Shown: positions 7,779-17,900 of the stretch, piece by piece
Numbering within the stretch: the first letter of the stretch is position 1
How the letters are laid out: each line of letters starts with the position of its first letter
DNA from: Curtobacterium sp. MCBA15_009
GTDB taxonomy: Bacteria; Actinomycetota; Actinomycetes; Actinomycetales; Microbacteriaceae
Length of the DNA: 64,000 nt
Assembly (NCBI RefSeq): GCF_001864895.1
Contig: NZ_MJGO01000041.1
Location: forward strand, 64,401-128,400
Direction: 5' to 3'
The notes under the pieces: model-generated
The model's input: the letters and a program-made list of their open reading frames with translations, nothing else
What the model was told of the DNA's origin: nothing
The model's database searches: none
Program-made: the position numbers and the translations under genes

Positions 7779-8651
7779 GTGCCCGATCCGTTCATCGACC
7801 TGCACGCCCACTCGAGCGTGTCCGACGGCACCGAGCGCCCGGCGGAACTCGTCCGGGCCGCCGCCGCCGCGGGCCTCGACGCGGTCGCGCTGACGGACCA
7901 CGACACGACCGCGGGCTGGGACGACGCCGCCTCTGCCGCGCGCGAGCTGCCGCTGACGCTCGTGCCCGGTCTCGAGCTGAGCACCCGGGTCGGGTGGCGG
8001 AGCGTGCACGTCCTCGGCTACCTGGTCGACCCGCTGGACCCCGACCTGCTCGCCGAGACCGAGGGGATCCGCGACGGCCGCCGGTCGCGTGCCCGCCGCA
8101 TGGTCGACCGCATCGGCGAGGACCACCCGATCACCTGGGACGACGTCATCGCCCAGGCCAGCCCCGGCGCCACCATCGGCCGCCCGCACATCGCGGACGC
8201 CCTCGTCGCGCGCGGCCTCGAACCCGACCGCAGTGCGGCGTTCCGCGGGATCCTGCACCCGGCGTCCGGCTACTACGAACCGCACGACGCACCGTCGCCC
8301 CTGCGTGGCGTCGAGCTCATCCGTCGCGCCGGCGGCGTCCCCGTCATCGCACACCCGGCGGCGTCGTCCCGCGGCATCGTCATCGACGAGCCGATGCTCC
8401 GCGACCTCGTCGACGCGGGGCTCGGCGGCCTCGAGGTCGACCACCGCGAGAACCTGTCCCACGGCAAGCGCACGTTGCTCGACTGGGCGACGCGCTACGG
8501 CCTGTTCGTGACCGGGTCGAGCGACTACCACGGCACCGGCAAGCCGAACCGCCTCGGGGAGCACCGCACGTCGCAGGCCGCCTTCGACACCATCCGGTCG
8601 CAGGGCACCGGCAGCAGCCCCGTGGTCGGCCCCGGCTCCCGCCTGTCCTGA
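7779..8651 (+). CDS. PHP domain metal-dependent phosphoesterase
   Basis: A 290-aa protein of the PHP family (YciV/RNase AM and related phosphatases or exonucleases). It has the motif set: HAH near the N-terminus (FIDLHAHSSVSDGT), LTDHDTTAGW, GLELST, a His in PVIAHPAA, and SSDYHG near the C-terminus, together supplying a trinuclear metal site. Likely substrates are nucleotide 3'-phosphates or short RNA; the sequence does not settle which. GTG 7779 is preferred because TAGCAT sits 7 nt upstream; ATG 7770 and GTG 7761 are in frame. It is divergent from the M24 peptidase gene. Confidence 0.87.
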   Translation: MPDPFIDLHAHSSVSDGTERPAELVRAAAAAGLDAVALTDHDTTAGWDDAASAARELPLTLVPGLELSTRVGWRSVHVLGYLVDPLDPDLLAETEGIRDGRRSRARRMVDRIGEDHPITWDDVIAQASPGATIGRPHIADALVARGLEPDRSAAFRGILHPASGYYEPHDAPSPLRGVELIRRAGGVPVIAHPAASSRGIVIDEPMLRDLVDAGLGGLEVDHRENLSHGKRTLLDWATRYGLFVTGSSDYHGTGKPNRLGEHRTSQAAFDTIRSQGTGSSPVVGPGSRLS

Positions 8652-8684
8652 CCCGAGTCTCGTCACCGTCGCTCCGTCCCACCG

Positions 8685-8776
8685 AAGCGACAGATCTCGC
8701 ACGGCGCGGCCTGACCGCTCCGCGGGAGCGACAGATCTCCGCCGACAGTTCGCGGCGTTCTGTCGCTTCCGCGGGC
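8685..8776. repeat. Intergenic GCGACAGATCTC repeat / dyad block
   Basis: AGCGACAGATCTC occurs twice as direct copies (near 8685 and 8725), followed by an inverted TTCTGTCGCTT near 8768. It lies between convergent genes and shares CAGATC-type words with the palindrome at 5587-5641. The rest of the gap 8652-8842 holds only the terminator below. Confidence 0.5.
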
Positions 8777-8798
8777 GCAGTCCGCGGGTGGGGACGAC

Positions 8799-8830
8799 GA
8801 AGGGCCCGTCGCGTCAGCGACGGACCCTTC
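8799..8830. terminator. Hairpin downstream of the DEAD-box helicase gene
   Basis: Fourteen-bp arms GAAGGGCCCGTCGC / GCGACGGACCCTTC with one mismatch and loop GTCA, 13 nt after the helicase stop on the minus strand. The convergent PHP gene ends about 150 nt away. Confidence 0.65.
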
Positions 8831-8842
8831 GGTCTGGAGGCG

Positions 8843-10342
8843 CTACTCGCCGTCCGACGTGCCCTGCGGCGCCGAGGCGGTCGCCGCGGCGTCACCGGAG
8901 CCGGCTCCGCGACGACGGCGGCGACGGCGGCGCTTCGCGGCGCCGTCCGTGGTCGCGCCCTCGGCCGACGTGCCCTCGGTGGGTGCGGACGTGGGAGCCG
9001 CGGACTCGGGTGCGGAGGCCTCGGCGGCGGGCTGCTCCGGGCCTCCTGACCGGGAACGGCTGCGCGAGCGCGAACGCGACGCGTCACGCGGACCGGAGGC
9101 CGGTCGGTCGCCGCCCCGCTTCTCGGCGGGACCGCCGGCGGACGCGGCGTGCGACGAGGCGCCGGGCAGGCGGCCCTTCGTGCCCTTCGGGATGTCGAGC
9201 TCCTCGAACAGGTGCGGCGACGACGAGTAGGTCTCGACGGGCTCGGGGATGCCGAACTCGAGGGCCTTGTCGATCAGGGTCCACTTGTGCAGGTCGTCCC
9301 AGTCGACGAACGTGACCGCGATGCCGGTCTTCCCGGCACGGCCGGTGCGTCCGGCACGGTGCAGGTAGGTGTCCGGGTCGTCCGGGATCGTGTGGTTGAT
9401 GACGTGCGTGACGTCGTCGACGTCGATGCCGCGGGCCGCGACGTCGGTGGCGATGAGCACGTCGCGCTTGCCGGCCTTGAAGGCGGCCATCGCGCGCTCG
9501 CGCTGCTCCTGGTTGAGGTCACCGTGCACCGCTGCGGCGTTGAACCCGCGGTCCTTCAGCTCCTCGACCAGCTTCGCCGCGGCACGCTTCGTGCGGGTGA
9601 AGATCACGGTCTTGCCGCGGCCCTCGGCCTGCAGGATGCGGGCGATGACCTCGTCCTTGTCGAGCGAGTGCGCGCGGTAGATGACGTGCTTGATGTTGGC
9701 CTGCATGAGGCCCTCGTCCGGGTCCGTCGCGCGGATGTGCACCGGGCGGCTCATGAACCGGCGGGCGAGCGCCACGATCGGCGCGGGCATCGTGGCCGAG
9801 AACAGCATCGTGTGCCGGACCTCGGGGACGGCCTGGAAGATGCGCTCGATGTCCGACAGGAACCCGAGGTCGAGCATCCGGTCGGCCTCGTCGAGCACGA
9901 CCTCCTGCACGTGGGAGAGGTCGAGGAGCCGCTGGCGCTGCAGGTCGATGAGACGGCCCGGCGTGCCGACGACGATCTGCGCGCCGGCCTTCAGCTGCTC
10001 GATCTGGCCCTCGTACGCCTTGCCGCCGTAGATCGCCGCGATGGTGGTCGGGCGGTTCGACGTGGCGACCTCGAGGTCCTCGGTGACCTGCACGGCGAGT
10101 TCGCGGGTCGGCACGACGACGAGTGCCTTCACGCCGGGCGCCGGGTCGGCACCGAGGCGCTGGATGAGGGGGAGGCCGAAGCCGAAGGTCTTGCCGGTAC
10201 CCGTCTTGGCCTGGCCGATGATGTCCTGGCCGGTGAGGGCGAGCGGGATCGTCTGCTGCTGGATCGGGAAGGGCTCGAGGATGCCCTTGCCCGCGAGCGC
10301 GTCGACGATGTCCTGCTCGATGGAGAGGTCTGCGAAAGTCAA
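8843..10342 (-). CDS. DEAD-box ATP-dependent RNA helicase
   Basis: A 499-aa RNA helicase with a complete motif set: Q motif (PFPIQQQTI), Walker A QAKTGTGKT near 45, PTRELA, TPGR, VLDEADRMLD, SATMP, the second RecA domain, and HRAGRTGRAGKTG. The C-terminal 120 residues are low-complexity, Ser/Arg/Glu-rich and end near a run of nine Arg/Lys, a likely RNA-binding tail. Family closest to RhlE/CshA; a precise ortholog is not claimed. The start is TTG, with TAAGGT 6 nt upstream. It is divergent from the MiaE_2-like gene. Confidence 0.92.
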   Translation of the reverse strand: MTFADLSIEQDIVDALAGKGILEPFPIQQQTIPLALTGQDIIGQAKTGTGKTFGFGLPLIQRLGADPAPGVKALVVVPTRELAVQVTEDLEVATSNRPTTIAAIYGGKAYEGQIEQLKAGAQIVVGTPGRLIDLQRQRLLDLSHVQEVVLDEADRMLDLGFLSDIERIFQAVPEVRHTMLFSATMPAPIVALARRFMSRPVHIRATDPDEGLMQANIKHVIYRAHSLDKDEVIARILQAEGRGKTVIFTRTKRAAAKLVEELKDRGFNAAAVHGDLNQEQRERAMAAFKAGKRDVLIATDVAARGIDVDDVTHVINHTIPDDPDTYLHRAGRTGRAGKTGIAVTFVDWDDLHKWTLIDKALEFGIPEPVETYSSSPHLFEELDIPKGTKGRLPGASSHAASAGGPAEKRGGDRPASGPRDASRSRSRSRSRSGGPEQPAAEASAPESAAPTSAPTEGTSAEGATTDGAAKRRRRRRRRGAGSGDAAATASAPQGTSDGE

Positions 10343-10348
10343 TGGATC

Positions 10349-10354
10349 ACCTTA
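10349..10354 (-). promoter_or_regulatory. -10 element, leaderless TTG start of the RNA helicase gene
   Basis: TAAGGT on the minus strand, 6 nt before the TTG at 10342. Confidence 0.5.
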
Positions 10355-10412
10355 GTCCTGGTGGAAGTCCCGGCCAGTCTACCGACGGGCGGGTGCGCCG
10401 GGGTCCGCCCCC

Positions 10413-10418
10413 TATGCT
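10413..10418 (+). promoter_or_regulatory. -10 element, leaderless start of the MiaE_2-like gene
   Basis: TATGCT, a good actinobacterial -10, 6 nt before GTG 10425. Confidence 0.6.
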
Positions 10419-10424
10419 GGACGC

Positions 10425-11138
10425 GTGGTGTCGTGGTGGAACCGGAAGCGCGCGGCGCAGCTCGCAGCCGCGTGGTTGGCGTCGCGGAACCCGCGGAACG
10501 CCCAGGTGGAGCGGCTCGCGCTCGACGACGTCAGCCCCGAGCTCGACGTCTACCTGGGCCAGGCCGCCTACCTGCAGCTCTCCGTCTACGAGACGATGGG
10601 CCGCGCGGGTGCCTCGGCCCCGACGATGTCCGGACGCCTCGTGACCGGAGTCCTCGCGACGACGGCGCTCGAGCGGCACCGCACGATCGTCGCCGAGATC
10701 GAGCGCATCGGCGCCGAGCCCGCGGCCCTGATGGCCCCGCACCGCGAGGCGATCGACCTGTTCCTCGAGCGCACGAGCGGCGCCGACTGGTACGAGTCGA
10801 TCCTGACCGGCTACGTCACGGCCGGCATCCTCAACGACCTGTTCGGCAACCTGCTCCGCTCGCTGCCGATCGACGTGCGGCAGCGGCTGCGCACCGTGTT
10901 CGACGCGCGTGAGGAAGCCGCCGTGGTCGAGGAGCTCACCGCACGCATCGCCGAGGACCCGGAGGTCGGGTCACGGCTGGCGATGTGGGGCCGCCGGCTC
11001 GTCGGGGACACCCTGCTCGTCGCACGATCGGCGCTCGCGTCGCACGCCCGCGAGGACCAGGAGCGGCTCGAGCCGGTCTGGACCGAACTCATCGCCGCGC
11101 ACACCCGACGGATGGACGCGCTCGGCCTGACGGCCTGA
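10425..11138 (+). CDS. Ferritin-like fold protein (MiaE_2 type)
   Basis: A 237-aa all-helical protein. Its position between the RNA helicase and DUF3107, together with segments such as QAAYLQLSVYETMGRAGASAPT and LTGYVTAGILNDLF, matches the actinobacterial MiaE_2 (tRNA-hydroxylase-like, ferritin-fold) family. In true MiaE a di-iron centre uses Glu and ExxH ligands. Here Glu is present in helix 1 (YETMG) and in the ERH of TTALERHRTIV, so a metal site is possible but not certain. Function is unproven. The start GTG is followed by a second GTG; TATGCT 6 nt upstream supports the first. Confidence 0.68.
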   Translation: MVSWWNRKRAAQLAAAWLASRNPRNAQVERLALDDVSPELDVYLGQAAYLQLSVYETMGRAGASAPTMSGRLVTGVLATTALERHRTIVAEIERIGAEPAALMAPHREAIDLFLERTSGADWYESILTGYVTAGILNDLFGNLLRSLPIDVRQRLRTVFDAREEAAVVEELTARIAEDPEVGSRLAMWGRRLVGDTLLVARSALASHAREDQERLEPVWTELIAAHTRRMDALGLTA

Positions 11139-11179
11139 CGGCCGGTCCGCCTGCCGTTCGTCGGCTGCGGTCGCCCGGG

Positions 11180-11476
11180 TCAGGCGCCGCGGGTCTTCAG
11201 CCGGTCGTAGAACTCGGCGTCACGCCTGGTGCGCTGCCGGCCGAGCACGAACTCGACGACCAGCGCCGCCGCGGCGGCGCCGAGCAGCGCCACGACCCAG
11301 ATCCAGGTGCCGTCGTACGGCCACCCGGCCCAGGTCAGGGCCTCCCAGAGGACGGCGGCGACGATGCCGCCGACCGCCGGGCCGACCAGGGTGCCGCGGG
11401 TCGCACGCCAGGGCAGCACCACGTGCGCGATCGCACCGAGGATGACGCCGCCGAGGACGGCGAAGAGCAGCTCCAC
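11180..11476 (-). CDS. Small three-helix membrane protein
   Basis: A 98-aa protein with three hydrophobic segments (about 2-18, 28-48 and 52-76) and a basic C-terminal tail RQRTRRDAEFYDRLKTRG. I do not recognise a named family. It starts at GTG (VELLFAVLGG), 4 nt after the DUF3107 stop, so the two are probably co-transcribed. Other in-frame starts exist upstream, but they run into the DUF3107 gene. Confidence 0.65.
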   Translation of the reverse strand: MELLFAVLGGVILGAIAHVVLPWRATRGTLVGPAVGGIVAAVLWEALTWAGWPYDGTWIWVVALLGAAAAALVVEFVLGRQRTRRDAEFYDRLKTRGA

Positions 11477-11480
11477 GTCG

Positions 11481-11705
11481 TCAGGCGACGAAGCCGATGC
11501 GGCGTGCTTCCTCGGCGCCGACCTCGACGTAGGCGAGCGACGCGACCGGCACGATGAACCGGCGGCCCTTCTCGTCCTGCAGCGACAGGTGCGTCGCCTG
11601 CTCGGCGAGGGCCTGCGACACGGCCTTCTCGATCTCGTCGGCGGTCTGGGAGGTCTCGAACGCGATCTCGCGCGGGCTGTTGATGATGCCGATCTTGATG
11701 TCCAC
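11481..11705 (-). CDS. DUF3107 protein
   Basis: A 74-aa protein beginning MDIKIGIINSPREIAFE and containing the family's DEKGRRFIVPVASLAYVEVG block; compact alpha/beta, no membrane segment. DUF3107 is widespread in actinobacteria and of unknown function, and is often next to DEAD-box helicase and MiaE_2 genes, as here. The start is GTG with TACGCT 6 nt upstream. Confidence 0.85.
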   Translation of the reverse strand: MDIKIGIINSPREIAFETSQTADEIEKAVSQALAEQATHLSLQDEKGRRFIVPVASLAYVEVGAEEARRIGFVA

Positions 11706-11711
11706 GACGAC

Positions 11712-11717
11712 AGCGTA
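11712..11717 (-). promoter_or_regulatory. -10 element, leaderless start of DUF3107
   Basis: TACGCT on the minus strand, 6 nt before the GTG at 11705. Confidence 0.6.
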
Positions 11718-11820
11718 TCCGAGCGGCCCCGGACGGTCCGGGCCGTTCGCCGCGGGCGCACTCGCCGTCCCCGCCCGCCGCTCCCGCGCGTCGGGGGCCT
11801 GCCCTGTCGGCGGCGGTCGG

Positions 11821-11826
11821 TACCGT
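11821..11826 (+). promoter_or_regulatory. -10 element, leaderless start of the adnA-like gene
   Basis: TACCGT, 6 nt before GTG 11833. It drives the adnAB-like pair. Confidence 0.55.
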
Positions 11827-11832
11827 ACGAGC

Positions 11833-14800
11833 GTGCCGCAGACCACGCTGACGCCCGCCCCCGCCCCCGCACACGCCGGGCCCGCGCGTGCGCTGACCGA
11901 CGACGCCGCACAGGCCGCGGTGCTCGCCCTGCCCGACGGCCGGCACGCCGCCGTGTTCGGCGCCCCGGGCACCGGCAAGACCACGACGCTCGCCCGCTTC
12001 GTCGCCGACCGGATGCACCGCGCGGACGCGATCAGCCCCGACGGCCACGCGACCGTCCTCGCGCTGACCTCGTCGCGCACCGCGGCGACGGCGCTCCGCG
12101 ACCGGCTCGCGGCGGCCGTCGACCGGGTCGTCCCCGGCGCCCTCGCACGGACGGTCAACTCGCTGGCGTTCCAGGTCGTCGCGCACGCCGCGGCGGTGCA
12201 GGGGCAGGACGCGCCGACGCTCCTGACCGGCGGCGAACAGGACCGGATCATCGCCGACCTGCTCGCCGGGCACGAGGTCGACGGCACGGGTCCGGCGTGG
12301 CCCGACCCGATCACGAGTGTCGTGCGGGAGCGCGCCGGCTTCCGGACCGCGCTCCGCGACGTCATGATGCGGGCGGTCGCCGCCGGGGTGGAACCCGAGG
12401 ACATGCGCGAGCTGGCCGACGAGCACGGTCGCCCCGAGTGGCGGGCGATCGGCGACTTCGTCGACGACTACCGGGCGTCGGTGACGGCGTTCCGCGCGAC
12501 CAGCCTGGACTCCGGCGAACTCGTGGCCTTCGCCACGGCCGCGGTCCTGCGCGGCGAGCTCCCGGCCGACGTGGCCGCCCTGCGGGTGGTCGTCGTCGAC
12601 GACACACAGGAGCTCGTCGAGGGCGAGATCGCGCTCCTCGGCGCCCTGGCCCGCTCCGGCGTGCAGGTCGTCGCGTTCGGCGACCCCGACATCGCCGCCT
12701 CGGCCTTCCGCGGCGCCGAGCCCGACGTGCTCGGCCGGCTCGCCGTGCGGCTCGGGGTCGACCGGGTCGACGACCTGTTCCTCGGCACGGTCCACCGGCA
12801 CCCGGCCGCGATCCGCGCGCTCGTCTCCGGCGTGACCGCGCGCATCGGCACGGCGGCCGCCGGACGGCAGCGCGCCGCCACCGCCGGCCCGGACGACCGG
12901 CCCGACGCCGTCCTGCACCTCGAGGCGGCGAGCCGTTCCGCGCTCGTCGTCGCGATCGCCCGACGGCTCCGCGAACACCGGCTGCTCGACGGCGTCCCGT
13001 GGCACCGGATGGCCGTCGTCACCCGCAGCGGTGCGGCGATCCCGGAGCTCGTCCGCGCCCTGTCGGTGGCCGAGGTGCCCGCGACCGCCGGTGCCGCGCC
13101 CGTGCGGCCACGCGACGACTCCGCGGCGCGTGCCCTGCTCGACGCCGCTGCGGTCGCCCTCGGCGTCCTGCCGCTCGACGCCGCCCTCGCGACGGCCTTC
13201 GCGACCGGACCGCTCGGCGGGCTCGACACGCTGGCGATGCGCCGCCTGCGGTTGGCGCTGCGTCGCGAGGAACTCGCGGGCGGGGGCACCCGCACCGCCG
13301 ACGAGCTCCTCGTCGACGCGCTCGGCGCCCCGGAACGCCTGGCCACGCTCGACGCCGGGTTCGCCCGCCGTGCGACGCGGCTCGCCCGCAGCCTGGTGCA
13401 GGCGCACATCGACGCCGACGCCGGCGCGAGCATCGAGGAGATCCTCTGGGGGCTCTGGGAACGCAGCGGCCTGGCCCGCACCTGGGGTGCGCAGTCCGCG
13501 GCCGGTGGCGTCGGCGCGGGCGAGGCCGACCGGCACCTCGACGCCGTGGTCGGGCTGTTCACCGCGGCGAAGCGGTTCGTCGAGCGCACCCCGGACGCCC
13601 CGGCGCGCGTCTTCGTCGACGACCTGCTCGGAGCCGACCTGCCCGAGGACTCCATCGGCCCGGACCGCACCGCCGGCCGCGTGCGGGTGCTCACCCCGTC
13701 GGCGACGGTCGGGCTCGAGTGCGACGTCGTCGTGGTGCTCGGGCTGCAGGACGGCGTCTGGCCGAACACCCGGGTGCGCGGCAGCCTGCTCGACCCGGAC
13801 GGCCTGGTGCGCGCAGCAGCCGGCGTCGAGCGGTCGCCGATCGACGACCGCGCCGCCGTGGTCGCCGACGAGCTCCGGCTCTTCGCCCGCGCCGTCTCCC
13901 GCGCGACGACGCAGGTCGTGATCGGCACCGTCGCGAACGACGACGAGTCCCCGTCGCCCTTCGTCCGTCTCGTGCCCGTGCCGCCGGACCGCCAGCCGAC
14001 CGTGCACCCGCTCTCGTTGCGCGGGCTCGCCGGGTCGCTGCGCCGTCGGGTCGTCGCCTCGGGCGACCACGAGGCGGCGTCGGCGCTCGCCCGCCTGGCC
14101 GAGGCCGAGGTGCCCGGTGCGTCGCCGGACGACTGGTACGGACTCGCCGAACCGACCACCGACGAGCCCCTGGTGGACCTCGACGCCGACCCGGTGCCCG
14201 AGGTCGAGGGCGGCGAACCGGTGGCACCCACCGTGTCGGTCTCGCCGTCGCGGATCGGCACCTTAGAGGAGTGCCCGGTGCACTGGTTCGTGCAGACCTT
14301 CGGCGGCGGGGCCCCGAGTCCGGCGATGGGCATCGGCACGATCGTGCACGAGGCGATGGAGCACGCCACCGCGATCGACGTCGAGTCGCTGTGGCAGCGG
14401 GTCGAGGCCCGGTGGGACGAGCTCACCTTCGAGTCCCCGTGGGTCGCCGACCGCGAGCGCGCCCGCACCCGGCGGATGATCGAGGGACTGAGCGACTACC
14501 TGCGCACCTTCGCCGGTGCCGGTCGTCGGGTGCTCGGCGCCGAGACCTCGTTCGCCCTGGTGACCGGGCCGGCCCGGATGCGCGGCAGCATCGACCGCAT
14601 CGAGGTCGACCCCGAGGGGCGCGTGAGCGTCGTCGACCTGAAGACCGGCCGCTGGATGCCGAGCGAGAAGAACGACATGCCGGAGCACCCGCAGCTCGGC
14701 GCGTACCAGCTCGCGGTCGAGGACGGCGCGGTCGAGGGCGTGCCCGCCGGATCGCCGATGACGGACGCGCGCCTGGTGTTCGTGCAGAACCCGCGGTCCG

Positions 14801-14991
14801 GGCGGGCGTACTCGGAACGCACGCAGCACGCCTTCGACGCCGAGGCCCGCGACGCCTACCGCGAGCGGTTGCACGAGGTCGCGCGGGGGATGGCCGGCCG
14901 GACCTTCCTGGCGAACGTCGACGACCACTGCGAGAAGGCCCGCACCGGCGTCGAGTGCCGCATCCACGTGGTCGCGGAGGTGACTTGGTGA
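11833..14991 (+). CDS. adnA: AdnA-like UvrD-family helicase-nuclease subunit
   Basis: A 1052-aa protein matching the length and position of AdnA, the partner of AdnB in the actinobacterial DNA end-resection motor-nuclease. Walker A GAPGTGKTTT lies at about 43-52. Walker B reads VVVVDDTQEL, where UvrD helicases have DExQD, and motif III is GDPDIAASAFRGA. The motor is thus degenerate, as known for AdnA. The C-terminal RecB-like nuclease has SRIGTLEECP near 810, a DRIEVD / VVDLKTG pair near 935 and QLGAYQLAV. The GTG start was chosen over upstream in-frame codons because TACCGT lies 6 nt before. The stop overlaps the next GTG by 4 nt. Confidence 0.88.
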   Translation: MPQTTLTPAPAPAHAGPARALTDDAAQAAVLALPDGRHAAVFGAPGTGKTTTLARFVADRMHRADAISPDGHATVLALTSSRTAATALRDRLAAAVDRVVPGALARTVNSLAFQVVAHAAAVQGQDAPTLLTGGEQDRIIADLLAGHEVDGTGPAWPDPITSVVRERAGFRTALRDVMMRAVAAGVEPEDMRELADEHGRPEWRAIGDFVDDYRASVTAFRATSLDSGELVAFATAAVLRGELPADVAALRVVVVDDTQELVEGEIALLGALARSGVQVVAFGDPDIAASAFRGAEPDVLGRLAVRLGVDRVDDLFLGTVHRHPAAIRALVSGVTARIGTAAAGRQRAATAGPDDRPDAVLHLEAASRSALVVAIARRLREHRLLDGVPWHRMAVVTRSGAAIPELVRALSVAEVPATAGAAPVRPRDDSAARALLDAAAVALGVLPLDAALATAFATGPLGGLDTLAMRRLRLALRREELAGGGTRTADELLVDALGAPERLATLDAGFARRATRLARSLVQAHIDADAGASIEEILWGLWERSGLARTWGAQSAAGGVGAGEADRHLDAVVGLFTAAKRFVERTPDAPARVFVDDLLGADLPEDSIGPDRTAGRVRVLTPSATVGLECDVVVVLGLQDGVWPNTRVRGSLLDPDGLVRAAAGVERSPIDDRAAVVADELRLFARAVSRATTQVVIGTVANDDESPSPFVRLVPVPPDRQPTVHPLSLRGLAGSLRRRVVASGDHEAASALARLAEAEVPGASPDDWYGLAEPTTDEPLVDLDADPVPEVEGGEPVAPTVSVSPSRIGTLEECPVHWFVQTFGGGAPSPAMGIGTIVHEAMEHATAIDVESLWQRVEARWDELTFESPWVADRERARTRRMIEGLSDYLRTFAGAGRRVLGAETSFALVTGPARMRGSIDRIEVDPEGRVSVVDLKTGRWMPSEKNDMPEHPQLGAYQLAVEDGAVEGVPAGSPMTDARLVFVQNPRSGRAYSERTQHAFDAEARDAYRERLHEVARGMAGRTFLANVDDHCEKARTGVECRIHVVAEVTW

Positions 14992-17900
14992 CCGACACGA
15001 CCGACACGACCGACGTGACCGATGTGACCGACACGGTGGACACAGCCGCGAGCGCGGAGCCCACCCCGGTGGTCCGGCACGGCGCCGATGCCGTCGCGGA
15101 CGCGCTCGGCCGCCCCCGCCCCACAGCACAGCAGCGCGCCGTCATCGAGTCGCCGCTCGCCCCGGCGCTCGTCGTCGCCGGGGCCGGCAGCGGCAAGACC
15201 GAGACCATGGCCTCGCGCGTGGTCTGGCTCCTCGCCAACGGCCTGGTCCGTCCCGACGAGGTCCTCGGCCTGACGTTCACCCGCAAGGCCGCCGGTGAGC
15301 TGTCGGTCCGGATCAACGACCGGATCCGAGCGCTCGAGGACGTCGGCCTGGTCACCGCCGGCGACGCGTTCGAGGCGCCGACCGTGTCGACCTACAACGC
15401 GTTCGCCAACGCTGTCTTCCGCGAGAACGCCCTGCTCGTCGGGCGCGACGGGGAGTCGCAGGTGCTCACCGAACCGTCCGCGTGGCAGCTCGCGCGCCGG
15501 GTCGTCGTCGCCGCCCGCGACGACCGGCTGGCCGGCCTCGACCGCGACGTCGACACCCTGACGGCCGCCGTGGTGGCGCTCGCCGGTGCCACGTCGGAGC
15601 ACCTCGTCGACCCTGACGACCTGCGCCGCTTCGCCATCGAGTTCTCCGAGCTGCTCGAGCTCCCCGGCAACCGCGGCAAGCCGTACAAGGCGATCACCGA
15701 CGCCGTCGCCGCGATCGGGTCGCTCGAACCGCTGGCCGACCTGGTCGTCGAGTTCCGACGGCAGAAGGTCGACCGCGGCTTCGTCGAGTTCTCCGACCAG
15801 ATCGCCCTGGCGCTGGCCGCCGCCGAGTCCGCGCCGCGCGTCGTGACCGAGCTCCGGCAGCGGTACCGGGTCGTGCTGCTCGACGAGTACCAGGACACCT
15901 CGGTCGTGCAGACCCGGTTCCTCGCACGGCTGTTCCGCGACCACCCGGTGATGGCCGTGGGGGACCCGCACCAGTCGATCTACGGGTTCCGCGGCGCGAG
16001 TGCGGCCAACCTCGCCCGGTTCCCGCGCGACTTCGGCGGGAGCGACGCCGGATCGCCCACCCCGGTCACGTTCGCGCTCTCGACGAGCTGGCGGAACCCG
16101 GTCGACGTCCTCGCTGCCGCGAACGCGGTCGTGGAACCGCTGTCAGCGGCGTCCGAGGTGGCGGTCGAGCGGCTGGCACCGCGACCCGGTGCGGACGCCG
16201 GTCGGGTGGACGTCGTGTTCCCGGAGACCCTGCCGGACGAGGCCGACGCCGTCGCGACCTGGTTCCGGGGCCACCGCGAGCGGGACCCCGGCGCGTCGAT
16301 GGCCCTGCTGCTCCGCGCACGGAAGGACCTCGCCGCCTTCACGGCGGCGCTCGGTGCCCGCGGTGTGCCGTACCACGTGCTCGGTACCGGTGGGCTGCTC
16401 CAGCGCCCCGAGATCGTCGACCTCGTCGCCTGCCTGCGGGTGCTGCACGACCCGTCCGCCGGCAACGACCTCATCCGGCTGCTCGCCGGCTCCCGGTGGC
16501 GGGTCGGCGCGGCGGACGTCGTCGCCCTGCACCACCTGGCCCGGTGGCTGTTCCAGCGGGACCACTCGCAGCAGCGCCTCGACGACGAGCTCACCGCGGC
16601 CTTCCGGGCCTCCGTCGCCGCGGGTGAGCACGGGTCGATCGTCGACGCCCTCGACTTCGTCGCGACGGCCCCGGACGAGCACGGCGCGCTCGAGGGCATC
16701 ACCGCGGCCGGACGTGCCCGGATGCGCGCCCTGGGCGGTCAGCTCGCGGCCCTGCGCTCCCGCGCCGGCGGCGACCTCGTCGACTTCGTGACGCTCGTCG
16801 TGCAGGAGATGCGCCTCGACATCGAGGTCGCGGCGCACGAGCAGGGCAGCGGCGCCTACCTCGACGCGTTCGTCGACGAGCTCGCCGGTTTCGTCGCGAC
16901 CGACGACCGGGCGGACCTCGGGTCGTTCCTCGGCTGGATCGACGCCGCCGCCCGCCGCGACGACATGGGTCCGCGGTCCGAGGAACCCGAGGCCGGGACG
17001 GTCCAGATCCTGACGATCCACGGCTCGAAGGGCCTCGAGTGGGACGCCGTCGCCGTGCCCCGCATGGTCGAGGGCGGGCTGCCGGCACGACCCCAGGAGG
17101 GCTCGTCCGGGTGGCTCGGCTTCGGTCGGCTGCCGTACGAGTTCCGGGGCGACGCCGCCGAGCTCCCGGCCCTCGGCTGGCGCGGCCAGGAGACCCAGAA
17201 GGACGTCACCACCGCGATCGACGCCTTCAAGGAACAGGTCAAGGCCCGCAACGAGGACGAGGAACGCCGACTCACCTACGTCGCGCTGACCCGGGCCCGG
17301 CACGACCTGCTCGTCTCCGGGTCGTTCTGGGCAGGCGGGGTGAAGCCGACCGAGCCGAGCCGGTACCTGCGCGACCTCGTCGACGCGGGCGTGCTCGACG
17401 GTGCCGCGATCCCCGAGACGACCGTGCACGAGGAGAACCCCCTCGGGGCCGACGGCGCCACGCAGACCTGGCCGCACGTGCCCTTCGGGCAGCGCGCCCC
17501 GCGGGTGCTCGCGGCGGCCGAGCGCGTCCGGAACGCCAACCCCGGTGCCGCCGGCCGGTTCGCCGCCGACATCGACCTGCTGCTCGCGGAGCGCCGCGCC
17601 ACCCGCGACGCGAAGCACGCGGTGGTCGTCCCGCACCGCGTGCCGGCCTCCGGCTTCAAGGACTACCTCTCCGAACCGGACGCGGTCGCCGAGCGACTCC
17701 GACGCCCGATGCCGGAACGGCCGTACCGCGCCACGCGGCTCGGCACGCTCTTCCACCAGTGGGTCGAGCAGCGCGCCCGGAGCGGCGGGTCCCTCGAGAC
17801 CCTCGACGTCTGGGACGGCGAGTCGGACCTGGACACCGACGACCTTCCCGACGCGTCACCGGACGCCGTGGTCACCGACGACGACGCCCGTCGGCTCGCC

